A stretch of DNA of 16,930 nt from Myxococcales bacterium (lineage in GTDB: Bacteria > Myxococcota_A > Polyangia > Polyangiales > Houyiibacteriaceae): NCBI GenBank assembly GCA_013002645.1, contig JABDJF010000419.1:1-16930 (forward strand), given 5' to 3'. The notes under the pieces are model-generated. The model searched no databases, was not told the DNA's origin, and saw nothing but the letters and a program-made list of their open reading frames with translations. The position numbers and the translations under genes are program-made. Positions within the stretch are counted from its first letter, which is position 1. Each line of letters starts with the position of its first letter. This document shows, piece by piece, positions 1 through 6,681 of the stretch.

Positions 1-109
1 GTCTTGCAGATTGTCACTTGCGACGTCGACTCCGACCCCCATCGCGCTTTTTTCCGCGCCCCTCCATTCATATCCAGTGGTGAATGAGGACGGCCCCGAA
101 ACCCAACCC

Positions 110-224
110 ATCAGACGGCAGGCGGCAGCGCGAGCCCGAAGGGCGAAGCTCGGCGCAAGTGCGCCGGCAAGGCGGAGCGAAGCGACCGCCGCGCCAGGGA
201 GGATTACGGGTGGGGGTGGGCGGG
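110..224 (+). other. Structured core of repeat copy A (three hairpins plus G-tract)
   Basis: Hairpin 1 is GCCC-GAA-GGGC (134-144). Hairpin 2 is CGGCGC-AAGT-GCGCCG (151-166), extended by a T150-G167 wobble. Hairpin 3 pairs GGCGG (171-175) with CCGCC (186-190) around a GCGAAGC-containing loop. The G tract GGGTGGGGGTGGGCGGG (208-224) fits the four-run G-quadruplex pattern with one-base loops. In copy B hairpin 1 becomes GCCG-GAA-CGGC, and the fourth pair of hairpin 3 changes from G-C to A-T, so pairing is kept while sequence changes. Whether it acts as RNA or as DNA cannot be decided from the sequence. Confidence 0.6.
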
Positions 225-234
225 CGGTGTAATT

Positions 235-320
235 AAACCAGACCGTGTTCCAATTCCCGCAACCCACCACCACGCACGAGCGGTGAAATGAAACCAAACC
301 AGCTATCAATTCCCGCAACC
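235..320 (+). repeat. Internal duplication inside repeat copy A
   Basis: The blocks AAACCAG and CAATTCCCGCAACC occur twice within copy A, at about 235-264 and 296-320, offset by roughly 61 bases. Copy B has only one such C-rich block. A local duplication in copy A, or a deletion in copy B, explains the length difference between the copies. Confidence 0.55.
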
Positions 321-401
321 ACCCCCCACCAAACCCGCGGCAGCACCCGCGCTAGATGCGTTTTCGCGGTACGGCCCGCAAGTCACCGAAATGCTGAAGG
401 T

Positions 402-423
402 TAAAAGGGGGGAGCGTGTCCCC
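402..423 (-). terminator. Possible rho-independent terminator after the outer-membrane protein pair
   Basis: Read on the minus strand, GGGGA-CACGC-TCCCC forms a five-pair hairpin and is followed by CC and then TTTT. It starts 11 bases after the stop of the downstream barrel gene. The stem is short and the T run is brief and not directly adjacent, so this is only moderately supported. Confidence 0.4.
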
Positions 424-434
424 AAACATCAGTA

Positions 435-1334
435 TCAGTCGGTGGTTTTCGTCTTCGGCGGGAGCACGAAGATGAGGCCGACGGTGAACATGTTGTTGAA
501 CTGCTTGATTCGATCGTTGCGGTCGATCTGACCGTCGTTGTTGTTGTCGGTGCCGCCGGTGTTGTACTTGAAGGGGATGCCGCGCCAGCGGAGGGCGATG
601 CCCAGGAAGTCGTGGAAAAAGGCATTGAACGAGACGCCGAACGACGGCGCAACGACGGTGCGCTTGGAGCGAGCCAGCTGGCTTTGGAGGCAACCCGGGT
701 CCTGCGGAGTGGTGGCGCCGAGGGGCGTGCAGTACTGAGGCTCCGTGATCGAATCGCGCTGAATCTGGGTGTTTGCGCGTTCTTCGACGCCCACAAACGC
801 CGCACCGACGAAGAAGTCGAGGTCCGCATCGAAAAAGACCTTCTGGAACATCGCGAGCTTGCCGCGGAACGGCATGAAGTGAACCTCCACGCCGGACCAC
901 CAGTTGACGCGTCCAATCTGGTCCGGATAGCGCTGCCGGCTCGGAAGATCCAAGCGGTTGGGGTCTGCAGTGGCGCCGCTCGACTGGATTCTGTCGGTGA
1001 GATCCATGTTGAGCTGGCCGACGGTGTACCCGCCCCAGCCGCCGATACCAAGCCAGTCCGTGAAGTGGAACCGCAGCTCACCTCCGACGATCAGCGAGCG
1101 CGCATATTCGTCGCCAATCGTGAACGCGAAGAAGGGCTCGACGTGTAGACGCATCGCGCGCCACAGTCGAAGCTTCTTCACGGAAGTCGCGCCTGCAAGC
1201 GGCCCGCTCACTTGCACGTCTTGCGCCCTCGCCGTGCTCGCGCCTTCACGCAAGCCGTCGCCCAAGATCAGGCAGAGCGCCAGCGCTGCCAAGATGCCGA
1301 TTCGCGAAAGCGTCTTTGGTGCGAGCTTCATCAT
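435..1334 (-). CDS. Outer-membrane beta-barrel domain protein (second of a coupled pair)
   Basis: A 299-residue exported protein. Residues about 10-24 are a hydrophobic signal-peptide core, with likely cleavage after the TARAQ segment near residue 38. The rest shows alternating aromatic/polar strands, turns and a terminal hydrophobic strand (LIFVLPPKTKTTD), as in the barrel family widespread in myxobacteria. A segment near residues 240-275 contains a D/N-rich stretch (TDNNNDGQIDRND) like an EF-hand-type calcium-binding loop, which is odd inside a barrel loop. Its ATG overlaps the upstream gene's TGA by four bases (ATGA), so the two are translationally coupled and probably form one outer-membrane assembly. 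A second ATG follows immediately, and either could be used. Specific function is unknown; motility, secretion or envelope roles are possible for relatives but not shown here. Confidence 0.75.
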   Translation of the reverse strand: MMKLAPKTLSRIGILAALALCLILGDGLREGASTARAQDVQVSGPLAGATSVKKLRLWRAMRLHVEPFFAFTIGDEYARSLIVGGELRFHFTDWLGIGGWGGYTVGQLNMDLTDRIQSSGATADPNRLDLPSRQRYPDQIGRVNWWSGVEVHFMPFRGKLAMFQKVFFDADLDFFVGAAFVGVEERANTQIQRDSITEPQYCTPLGATTPQDPGCLQSQLARSKRTVVAPSFGVSFNAFFHDFLGIALRWRGIPFKYNTGGTDNNNDGQIDRNDRIKQFNNMFTVGLIFVLPPKTKTTD

Positions 1335-2233
1335 TTCGGTAGCCGGTACTCGAATTTAATCGGTAGGAAGAGGGTGAACCCGACCTGGATGGACGTGTTC
1401 GCGACGAACGACGAGCCCGATTGAAGCCAGGTCGACGAATCATCACGCGCGGGGCCTGGCGCCACCTGCGTGTTTTCGAATTGGTCGGGCCACATGTACG
1501 CTCTGAACTCGGTGAAGAATGTGAGGTAGCGCGTCAGGAAGATGCGCAGGCCGGCGCCGACATTGAAGGCGACGTTGGTCTGCCAATCGAAGCTACGATT
1601 CGCGGGATCAAACACCGGGATCGGCTGCGTGCGCATGAGTCCGACGCCGCCGATCAGATACGCGTCCCATTGGAAGATCTTCTTGCGAACTTTGAACTTC
1701 CCGTAGAACGGCACGTAGGTGAAATTGACCCAGAGCCCAAACTGCCAGTCGTTGATCGGTACGCTCAGTCGAAACTGGTTCTGAATCCGAGGCACGAAGC
1801 TCGTGCTGCGCTCGAGCGGGTTCGTGCCCCAGTCGTACCAAATGAAATTAAGGCCGACGGAGAGCACGTTGGTGAACCAGTAGTTGAGCGCGAGTCCCAA
1901 TCCGTAGTGCTTGAGGTACGGGTCGTTGAGCGTGAACGCCACCGAAGGCGCGATCTCGAGTCGCTTCAGACGAAGCGCGTAGATCTGCTGGACCGCGTAG
2001 ATCTCCTCCGCGATCTCTTCGCGCTGAGGCGCGGGTTCGGTAGGCCCCGAATCGGTGTCGTCGCCAGCAGCGAGCTCTTCGATGAGATCGCCTTGGCGTT
2101 TGGAATCCTTGGCCGGTTCGGCGTCCTCCTCATCGACCTCGTCGAGGGAGAACTCCATCTGGGCCTGGACCGCCGTCGGAAACGCCGTCAGAAGCGCCGC
2201 CATGAGTAGCGCAATCCCCCCCAATTCTCGCAT
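1331..2233 (-). CDS. Outer-membrane beta-barrel domain protein (first of a coupled pair)
   Basis: A 300-residue exported protein when started at the ATG at 2233. That start begins directly with a signal peptide (MRELGGIALLMAALLT, cleavage near AVQA at residue 24) and is preceded by a GGGGGGAAGG ribosome binding site. An in-frame GTG at 2272 would add 13 residues and spoil the signal. Residues about 26-80 are a very acidic, low-complexity linker rich in D and E. The remainder is barrel-like: repeated aromatic strands such as LSVGLNFIWYDWG and a C-terminal strand IQVGFTLFLPIKFEYRLPK. It resembles its downstream neighbour in architecture (pair in tandem, four-base overlap), which suggests an ancient duplication. 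No enzymatic motif is visible and the function is unknown. Confidence 0.75.
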   Translation of the reverse strand: MRELGGIALLMAALLTAFPTAVQAQMEFSLDEVDEEDAEPAKDSKRQGDLIEELAAGDDTDSGPTEPAPQREEIAEEIYAVQQIYALRLKRLEIAPSVAFTLNDPYLKHYGLGLALNYWFTNVLSVGLNFIWYDWGTNPLERSTSFVPRIQNQFRLSVPINDWQFGLWVNFTYVPFYGKFKVRKKIFQWDAYLIGGVGLMRTQPIPVFDPANRSFDWQTNVAFNVGAGLRIFLTRYLTFFTEFRAYMWPDQFENTQVAPGPARDDSSTWLQSGSSFVANTSIQVGFTLFLPIKFEYRLPK

Positions 2234-2303
2234 CGGCCTCTGGCCTTCCCCCCTGAGCACCCCGGCCCCCACCGTGGCAACTCTCTGAAATCACGTAACA
2301 ACT

Positions 2304-2321
2304 GTCCGATTTCAATCGGAC
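2304..2321. promoter_or_regulatory. Perfect inverted repeat in the leader of the outer-membrane protein genes
   Basis: GTCCGAT and ATCGGAC are perfect 7-base arms around TTCA. The left arm also overlaps a second inverted pair, TGAAATC (2286-2292) with GATTTCA (2308-2314), so two alternative hairpins are possible. There is no T run on either strand, which argues against a simple terminator for ftsY. With the promoter proposed at 2328-2357 it would lie at the very start of the transcript, suiting an operator or a 5' mRNA hairpin. Inference only. Confidence 0.4.
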
Positions 2322-2327
2322 GACAAG

Positions 2328-2357
2328 ACTATATCACGGTGAATATCGCACTACCAA
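2328..2357 (-). promoter_or_regulatory. Candidate promoter for the outer-membrane protein pair
   Basis: On the minus strand TTGGTA (2357-2352) and TATAGT (2333-2328) are separated by 18 bases, matching four of six and five of six consensus positions. The expected start point, near 2321, coincides with the inverted repeat at 2304-2321. Confidence 0.35.
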
Positions 2358-2401
2358 ATCCGGTAGCGATTTTCGATCGATTTCCGCATCGACGCACGGC
2401 G

Positions 2402-3676
2402 CTAGGCCAAGTTTTGGGCTTCTTCGGCGGGTTCCAGCGCCTCCGGGGACTCGAAAAGCGCCTCGACGAAGGCCTCGGTGGCGAACGGCTTCAGGTCCTC
2501 GACCTTCTCGCCGACCCCGATGAACTCGATCGGCACCTGGTGTTGGTCGACGATCCCGAGGATCACGCCGCCTTTGGCGGTGCCGTCGAGCTTGGTGAGT
2601 ACGATGCCGCTCACGGGGAGCGCTTCTTTGAACAGTTGAGCCTGTTGAATCGCGTTCTGGCCAGTCGTGGCGTCGAGGACGAGGAGCACGTGATCGGCCG
2701 GGCGGCCCAGCGCTTTTTCGACGGTCCGCCCGAGCTTCTTCAGCTCATCCATGAGCGGAACCTTGGTGTGGAGGCGACCGGCTGTGTCGGCGATCACCAG
2801 ATCGATGCCGCGGTCTTTGGCGGTCTGAATCGCATCGAAGATCACCGAGCCGGGATCGGCGCGGTCCTTGCCTTTGATGACTTCGCAGCCCACACGCCGG
2901 CCCCAGACCTCGAGTTGGGTGACGGCGGCAGCTCGGAACGTGTCGCCCGCGGCGAGAAGCAGGCTCTTCCCTTGACGGTCAAATCGACTCGCGAGCTTGC
3001 CGATGGTGGTCGTCTTGCCAACGCCGTTGACACCAACGACCAAGATCACGGTAGGCGCTGCGCCGAGCGATAGCCCTTTTCCGCTCGTCGCCAAGATGCT
3101 TCGCGCTTCGTCCCGAATCGCAGCCCAGGCGTCGTCCGCCGAAGAGAGCTGGCCGCCGTTCATCTGTGTACGCAGCGCTTCGAGCACGCGCTCCGTCGTG
3201 TGTACCCCGACGTCGGCGGTGATCAAGACCTCCTCGACTTCGTCCAGGATCGAGGTGTCGAGCTCGCGGCCCCGACGAAATACGCCAGCCAGGCGGGAAA
3301 TCAGATTACCGCGGGTCGACTCGAGCCCAGCGCGGAAAGCGCCGAGATCAGCCGGCGGGGCGGGCGGAGGCGTGACGCGCCCTTCACGGACCGGGGCCGG
3401 GGCGGCGGGAGCCTCGTGCGGGCCGGTCAGCAGATCTTCGATTTGGAGGGGAAGGGTCGATTCGGGCTGCGGTTTGCCTGGCTCGTCGACGCGAATCTTC
3501 GGGTGTTGGCCCTCGATTGCTTCAGGTGTCGGCGTCGGTGGTGGCTCCTCCGAAAGCGCGTGCTTCTTTCGCCCGCGCACGAACCCGATGAGGATACCAA
3601 GCAGGATGAGCCCCACGACCGCCGCAATCGCCGCGATCGTGGTTGGGTTGTTCAAATCAAGTTGTAGTGACTCCAT
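2402..3676 (-). CDS. ftsY: Signal recognition particle receptor FtsY
   Basis: A 424-residue SRP receptor GTPase. It docks ribosome-nascent-chain-SRP complexes at the inner membrane for delivery to SecYEG. A hydrophobic segment at residues 12-34 is a single N-terminal membrane anchor. Residues about 40-110 are a proline/acidic linker corresponding to the variable A domain. The NG domain follows: N-domain helices 115-200, P-loop GVNGVGKTTT at 215-224, DTFRAAA at 245-251, DTAGR at 297-301, TKLD at 361-364 and the C-terminal GVGEKVEDLKPF at 387-398. The ATG at 3676 is chosen because it puts the anchor at the N-terminus and follows AGAGG at short spacing; the open frame continues 101 codons upstream without homology. 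E. coli FtsY lacks a true TM segment, but anchored versions are known in other bacteria. It stands alone in this cluster, apparently transcribed from its own promoter. Confidence 0.95.
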   Translation of the reverse strand: MESLQLDLNNPTTIAAIAAVVGLILLGILIGFVRGRKKHALSEEPPPTPTPEAIEGQHPKIRVDEPGKPQPESTLPLQIEDLLTGPHEAPAAPAPVREGRVTPPPAPPADLGAFRAGLESTRGNLISRLAGVFRRGRELDTSILDEVEEVLITADVGVHTTERVLEALRTQMNGGQLSSADDAWAAIRDEARSILATSGKGLSLGAAPTVILVVGVNGVGKTTTIGKLASRFDRQGKSLLLAAGDTFRAAAVTQLEVWGRRVGCEVIKGKDRADPGSVIFDAIQTAKDRGIDLVIADTAGRLHTKVPLMDELKKLGRTVEKALGRPADHVLLVLDATTGQNAIQQAQLFKEALPVSGIVLTKLDGTAKGGVILGIVDQHQVPIEFIGVGEKVEDLKPFATEAFVEALFESPEALEPAEEAQNLA

Positions 3677-3717
3677 GCGACCTCTGTAAGCCCCCGGTTG
3701 GCCGTTGCGACCGCCGC

Positions 3718-3747
3718 AATATAGGGACGCGGACACGGGGCAGTCAA
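3718..3747 (-). promoter_or_regulatory. Candidate sigma-70-type promoter for ftsY
   Basis: On the minus strand TTGACT (3747-3742) and TATATT (3723-3718) each match five of six consensus positions, with an 18-base spacer. The start point would be near 3711, giving a leader of about 35 bases before the ATG at 3676. It lies in an AT-richer dip within GC-rich sequence, which supports it. Confidence 0.6.
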
Positions 3748-3769
3748 CGCGGCTGCACAGACGAATCGG

Positions 3770-3799
3770 TTGCCGTCTCGGTTCCGCAGCTGTGATACT
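3770..3799 (+). promoter_or_regulatory. Candidate promoter for the HEAT/HAMP gene pair
   Basis: TTGCCG (3770-3775) and GATACT (3794-3799), spaced by 18 bases, each match four of six consensus positions. TGT just before the -10 resembles an extended -10. It would start transcription near 3806, a short leader ahead of the start codon at 3826 or 3838. Confidence 0.35.
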
Positions 3800-3825
3800 G
3801 AAAAAGTGGGGGAGGGCGGGAGCCG

Positions 3826-4650
3826 TTGAAGGGGCACATGGGCCGATGGCATCTGTGGCAGGCGCTAGCGTTGGCGGTGTTCGTTCTGGCGAGCTCGGCG
3901 TCAGCCAAGGGCCGCGACCACTACCTCGTCCGCTTGCTTCGAGAGTCCCCGGCCTTTCGCGTGCGTGCGCAGGCCGCACTGTCGCTCGGGCAACTGCAGC
4001 CGACCCCCCGTTCGCTGGAGGCGCTGGAACGCGCCGTGCGTGACAAGCATCCGGCAGTACGCGTATCGGCGATCTCGTCGCTGCGGCGATTGGAGTCCAA
4101 AGAATCGCTTCCGGTGATCGAGAGAGCGATACGGGATGCGAACAAGTCGGTCCGACGCGCGGCCGTCGAAGCCGCGGCGGCGCTGAGCGCCGTGGGGGAG
4201 CGAGAGCGCGGGCCAGGGCGGACCGAGTACTTGGTCTCGGTCGGGATGCCCGGCGCCAAAGCGGAGCGGGTTTCGCGTCAGATGCTCTTCGATGCGCGGA
4301 TCTACCTTTCCGAGCAATTGCTGACCCTCCGAGGAATCGAGCTCGCGCCGGACGACCTGACGCCGGCAGACGCCAAGCGGGAGGTCGTCCAGCGGCGTCT
4401 GAGCGGATATCACCTCGAGAGCTCGATCGTCACCTTGGAGCCCACGGGGGCGGGTGTGCGGGCCGTCGTTTCGGTCATCGTACTGTCGTACCCCGGCCGG
4501 GACATGCGCGGCATGTTGCGTGGCGCGGCCACGGCGACCGGCCGTTACACAGAACACAGCGCGGAACAGGCGGTGCACGGCGCCTTCATCAGCGCCCTCC
4601 GCCGCCTCCCCGGCTTGCTCGAGGCGACGAAATCGAAAGGAAGCCTTTGA
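3826..4650 (+). CDS. Exported HEAT-repeat protein with conserved C-terminal domain
   Basis: A 274-residue protein. Residues about 10-28 form a signal peptide (ALALAVFVLASSASA, cleavage near residue 27). Residues about 40-122 hold two to three HEAT-type helical repeats, recognisable from recurring patterns such as HPAVRVSAISSLRRL and NKSVRRAAVEAAAAL. Residues about 132-265 form a separate mixed alpha/beta domain I do not recognise. HEAT repeats usually mediate protein-protein contacts, so a periplasmic scaffold is plausible, but no partner is evident. The start is uncertain: TTG at 3826 sits 9 bases after GGAGGG, while ATG at 3838 follows AAGGGG at only 3 bases and would shorten the protein by four residues. 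It is likely cotranscribed with the HAMP-protein gene 38 bases downstream. Confidence 0.7.
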   Translation: MKGHMGRWHLWQALALAVFVLASSASAKGRDHYLVRLLRESPAFRVRAQAALSLGQLQPTPRSLEALERAVRDKHPAVRVSAISSLRRLESKESLPVIERAIRDANKSVRRAAVEAAAALSAVGERERGPGRTEYLVSVGMPGAKAERVSRQMLFDARIYLSEQLLTLRGIELAPDDLTPADAKREVVQRRLSGYHLESSIVTLEPTGAGVRAVVSVIVLSYPGRDMRGMLRGAATATGRYTEHSAEQAVHGAFISALRRLPGLLEATKSKGSL

Positions 4651-4688
4651 CCAGGGAAGAACGATGGGCATAGGAAGTGAGAAACGCG

Positions 4689-5276
4689 ATGGGCGATAAG
4701 AAACAACGCAAGATGCGCAACTACCTGCTCGATCGGCGCTTTCAGCTGAAGTACACGGGCATGGTTCTGCTCGTGACGGTGTCGGTCGCCAGCGGGCTCG
4801 GGTTCATGGCGTATCGATTCTCGCAGCGCCAGACCGAGGCGCTGACCGCACAGATCGCGGCGCAGCCCGATCTCGACGCCGAAACGGCGAATGACCTCGA
4901 GCGGTTCGCCCAGCAAGAGGATCAGAAGATTCGGAATGCGATCGTCGTCGGTGTGCTGATTCTCACGCTCGCGCTCGGACTCACCGGGATCATCGTCACT
5001 CACCGAGTGGTCGGGCCGACTTACCGCATGAGGCGGCTCTTCGCGCATGTTGGCGAGGGACACCTGGAGATCAACACCGGAATTCGGAAAGGGGATGAGC
5101 TTCAAGAGCTGTATCACTCGTTCGCCGAAATGGTGGAGTCGCTCCGCGACCAGCGATCCGAAGACATCGAGCGGCTGGAAGACACGTTGATCAAGATGGA
5201 AGCGGCGGGCGTCCAATCGGCCTACGTCACGGAGCTTCGCGCGGTGATCGATCGCATTCGAAAAACGGTCGACTGA
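4689..5276 (+). CDS. Two-TM HAMP-domain membrane protein without output domain
   Basis: A 195-residue inner-membrane protein. A basic N-terminus (KKQRKMRNYLLDRRFQLKY) precedes TM1 (about 22-43). A short periplasmic loop (about 44-82) is predicted helical, and TM2 spans about 84-104. A HAMP-like helix pair (about 104-154, with the VGPTYRMRRLF and GDELQELYHSF signatures) is followed by a charged coiled-coil-like tail (155-195). HAMP domains normally pass signals to kinase, cyclase or chemoreceptor outputs, but none is present. The protein could be a membrane scaffold or a signalling adaptor acting on a partner in trans. ATG at 4689 is preferred, with AGGAAG 11 bases upstream; an in-frame GTG at 4677 would add four residues. 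It lies 38 bases after the HEAT-protein gene on the same strand, so an operon is likely. Confidence 0.75.
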   Translation: MGDKKQRKMRNYLLDRRFQLKYTGMVLLVTVSVASGLGFMAYRFSQRQTEALTAQIAAQPDLDAETANDLERFAQQEDQKIRNAIVVGVLILTLALGLTGIIVTHRVVGPTYRMRRLFAHVGEGHLEINTGIRKGDELQELYHSFAEMVESLRDQRSEDIERLEDTLIKMEAAGVQSAYVTELRAVIDRIRKTVD

Positions 5277-5337
5277 AGAACCGCGGCGCGCACAATCGCC
5301 CCTCCGTCCGTCGACATCGATGGACAACTATCAAACT

Positions 5338-5357
5338 GAATCAGTAGCGAGTGATTC
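5338..5357. other. Small inverted repeat between convergent genes
   Basis: GAATCA (5338-5343) and TGATTC (5352-5357) can pair around eight bases. It sits between the convergent HAMP-protein and NUDIX genes, where a terminator is expected, but no T run follows on either strand. A transcription stop here is therefore doubtful. Confidence 0.2.
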
Positions 5358-5366
5358 TTCAGGACT

Positions 5367-6044
5367 TCAAGGGCGCTCGTAACGCCAGCCCTCGGGGCGC
5401 ATCCACAAGCGATGCCGCATGCCGGGCGCATTTGGATCGCCCGTGTCGTAGCCGGCGTCTCCCTGGTACAGCGAGACGGGGTGGCCGTCGACGGTCGTTA
5501 CGCGTGGGACGAAGCGTTCCAATACTTGTCTGCGCGCGGCCGCGAGAGCTGAGTTGACGGCGTTGAAGCCCTCCAGCCATCCCAGTGTGACGAAAGTTGG
5601 TGGAGGCAGCGTGATCTGACTTCGGTGTTGCGCTGCCAGGGCGTCGGCCGGCCGGGCCCACCAGTGCTCATCGATTTCGGACTCATCGACGGTCACACGG
5701 GCCGTCGTGGCGGAGGCAAGGAAGAACCAGGTGCTGAAACGCCTTGGCCGACCGGGCGGTGTCGTCCAATGAGACAGCGGTACCAGTGCGTCCGAAACGA
5801 GCACGACCGCCGTTTCCTCCTGGGCTTCGCGGACGGCTGCCGTCCTGCCCGCCTGCTCGTCGAAGGGGCTTGCGCCGACTGCGGTGTCCTCCGGGTCGAC
5901 GCGCCCACCCGGAAACGCCCACGCCGAGCCATAGAACACCAACTCGCTGCTCCGACGAACGAGAAGGACTTCCAGACCGTGATTTCCATCACGGAGGCAG
6001 GCGGTCGTTGCCGCAGGACGAATTGGGGGATCGGTGGTTGCCAT
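5367..6044 (-). CDS. NUDIX hydrolase, Nudt19-like (acyl-CoA diphosphatase type)
   Basis: A 225-residue hydrolase from the ATG at 6044. The NUDIX box is recognisable but split: AFPGGRVDPED at residues 43-53 and AVREAQEE at 70-77, with a longer insertion between them than the canonical 23-residue box. That arrangement, together with a conserved PPPTFVTLGWLEGF segment after the fold, is typical of the Nudt19-like branch, whose eukaryotic members cleave CoA and acyl-CoA to 4'-phosphopantetheine species. Metal-binding E76 and E77 and R72 are present. Substrate in this organism is unproven. The open frame extends 36 codons further upstream without homology and crosses into the intergenic region, so the internal ATG is chosen; its Shine-Dalgarno (AGCAGG) is unusually close. 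It is divergent from the SRPBCC gene and convergent with the HAMP-protein gene. Confidence 0.8.
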   Translation of the reverse strand: MATTDPPIRPAATTACLRDGNHGLEVLLVRRSSELVFYGSAWAFPGGRVDPEDTAVGASPFDEQAGRTAAVREAQEETAVVLVSDALVPLSHWTTPPGRPRRFSTWFFLASATTARVTVDESEIDEHWWARPADALAAQHRSQITLPPPTFVTLGWLEGFNAVNSALAAARRQVLERFVPRVTTVDGHPVSLYQGDAGYDTGDPNAPGMRHRLWMRPEGWRYERP

Positions 6045-6072
6045 CCTGCTTTCGTGTACATCGTGGTTTGAT

Positions 6073-6082
6073 TTGGCGCCAA
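6073..6082. promoter_or_regulatory. Perfect 10-base palindrome between divergent genes
   Basis: TTGGCGCCAA lies in the 94-base gap between the NUDIX gene (minus) and the SRPBCC gene (plus). It is about 20 bases upstream of a weak plus-strand promoter (TTGGGC at 6092, TACAGT at 6115, 17-base spacer). The position suits an operator serving both directions. A palindrome of this length can arise by chance. Confidence 0.3.
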
Positions 6083-6138
6083 CGATGGAGCTTGGGCCCG
6101 CTCGGCGTGTCAGGTACAGTCGCCGCCCGGAGGTGGCT

Positions 6139-6675
6139 ATGCGCGCTCTCAAAGTTACGGTTTTGGTGCTCCTCGGTCTGGTCGTCGTCGTGGTCGGAAT
6201 CGGGGCGTTTCTTCCGAAAGACTTTCGGGTGGAGCGCTCGACCGAGATCGATGCTGCGCCTGAGGTCGTGTTCGATCAGGTGAACACGCTCGGGAACTGG
6301 AATGCGTGGTCGCCGTGGATTGCGCGCGACCCTTCGATCAAGAACCAGTTCACGGGGCCCGAGGCTGGCGTGGGTGCGATGGTGACCTGGACCAGCGAGG
6401 AGTCGGGTGACGGTACGCAGACGATTACGCTCAGCGAACGCCCGAAGCGGATTGAAATGAAGCTCGACTTTGGCGAGATGGGACAGCCAGATGCGGATTG
6501 GACGTTCGTGCCGGCCGGCGACGGTGTCCGCGTGACCTGGGGTTTGAGCGGAACCGCAGCCGGGCCGCTGGGCGGGTATTTTGCGAAGATGATGGATGGC
6601 TGGGTTGGCGCGGACTACGAGGACGGGCTTGCTCGGCTCAAGGAAGTCGCCGAATCGGCACCGGCCGGCGAGTAG
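6139..6675 (+). CDS. Membrane-anchored SRPBCC-fold protein (polyketide cyclase/dehydrase-like)
   Basis: A 178-residue protein. Residues 5-24 are a strongly hydrophobic anchor or signal. Residues about 28-170 match the SRPBCC/START-like helix-grip fold: an initial VERSTEIDAAPEVVFDQVN strand-helix, then the LGNWNAWSPW motif common in this family, followed by antiparallel strands and a long C-terminal helix (GYFAKMMDGWVGADYEDGLARL). Members bind hydrophobic ligands; the ligand here is unknown. The ATG at 6139 follows a strong GGAGGTGG ribosome binding site, which clearly fixes the start over the longer open frame. It leads a short plus-strand cluster with the small lipoprotein six bases downstream. 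Confidence 0.8.
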   Translation: MRALKVTVLVLLGLVVVVVGIGAFLPKDFRVERSTEIDAAPEVVFDQVNTLGNWNAWSPWIARDPSIKNQFTGPEAGVGAMVTWTSEESGDGTQTITLSERPKRIEMKLDFGEMGQPDADWTFVPAGDGVRVTWGLSGTAAGPLGGYFAKMMDGWVGADYEDGLARLKEVAESAPAGE

Positions 6676-6681
6676 CCGAAG

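Larger units (their letters stand above)
31..346 (+). repeat. Dispersed structured repeat, copy A
   Basis: This copy shares three blocks with copy B (7270-7528). The first is a left edge with a T tract followed by CCCTCCATTCATATCCAG. The second is a core of 115 bases (110-224) with eight substitutions and one loop change. The third is a C-rich right block (312-344) ending in CCCGCGGCAGC. Similarity stops abruptly on both sides, so these are probably the element ends. Copy A carries an extra segment of roughly 60 bases between core and right block, made by an internal duplication. The core can fold into three hairpins (134-144, 150-167, 171-190), followed by a G-tract motif at 208-224. No transposase is linked to it. 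It could be a REP/MITE-like element or a structured RNA gene. Confidence 0.85.
1..434. other. Gene-free stretch holding repeat copy A
   Basis: I see no convincing gene here. Short open frames exist but run through repeat sequence, lack a credible ribosome binding site and resemble nothing. The stretch contains dispersed repeat copy A (about 31-346) and, at its right end, a possible terminator for the minus-strand outer-membrane protein genes. Positions 1-30 could be the end of a neighbouring gene, but none of the three forward frames gives a recognisable C-terminus. Confidence 0.6.

Noticed and set aside
11..232. Open frame of 73 codons at the left edge
   Set aside because: It runs through the dispersed repeat, has no ribosome binding site, and its composition is low-complexity A/R/G. 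Copy B does not keep the frame because of a loop indel.
1421..2209. Long plus-strand frame opposite the outer-membrane gene (262 codons)
   Set aside because: It is antisense to a protein with a signal peptide and barrel pattern; composition is D/E/R-rich shadow coding.
3677..3979. Extended N-terminus of FtsY (101 codons)
   Set aside because: It covers the predicted promoter and the divergent gene, has no homology and would bury the membrane anchor. ATG 3676 has a ribosome binding site.
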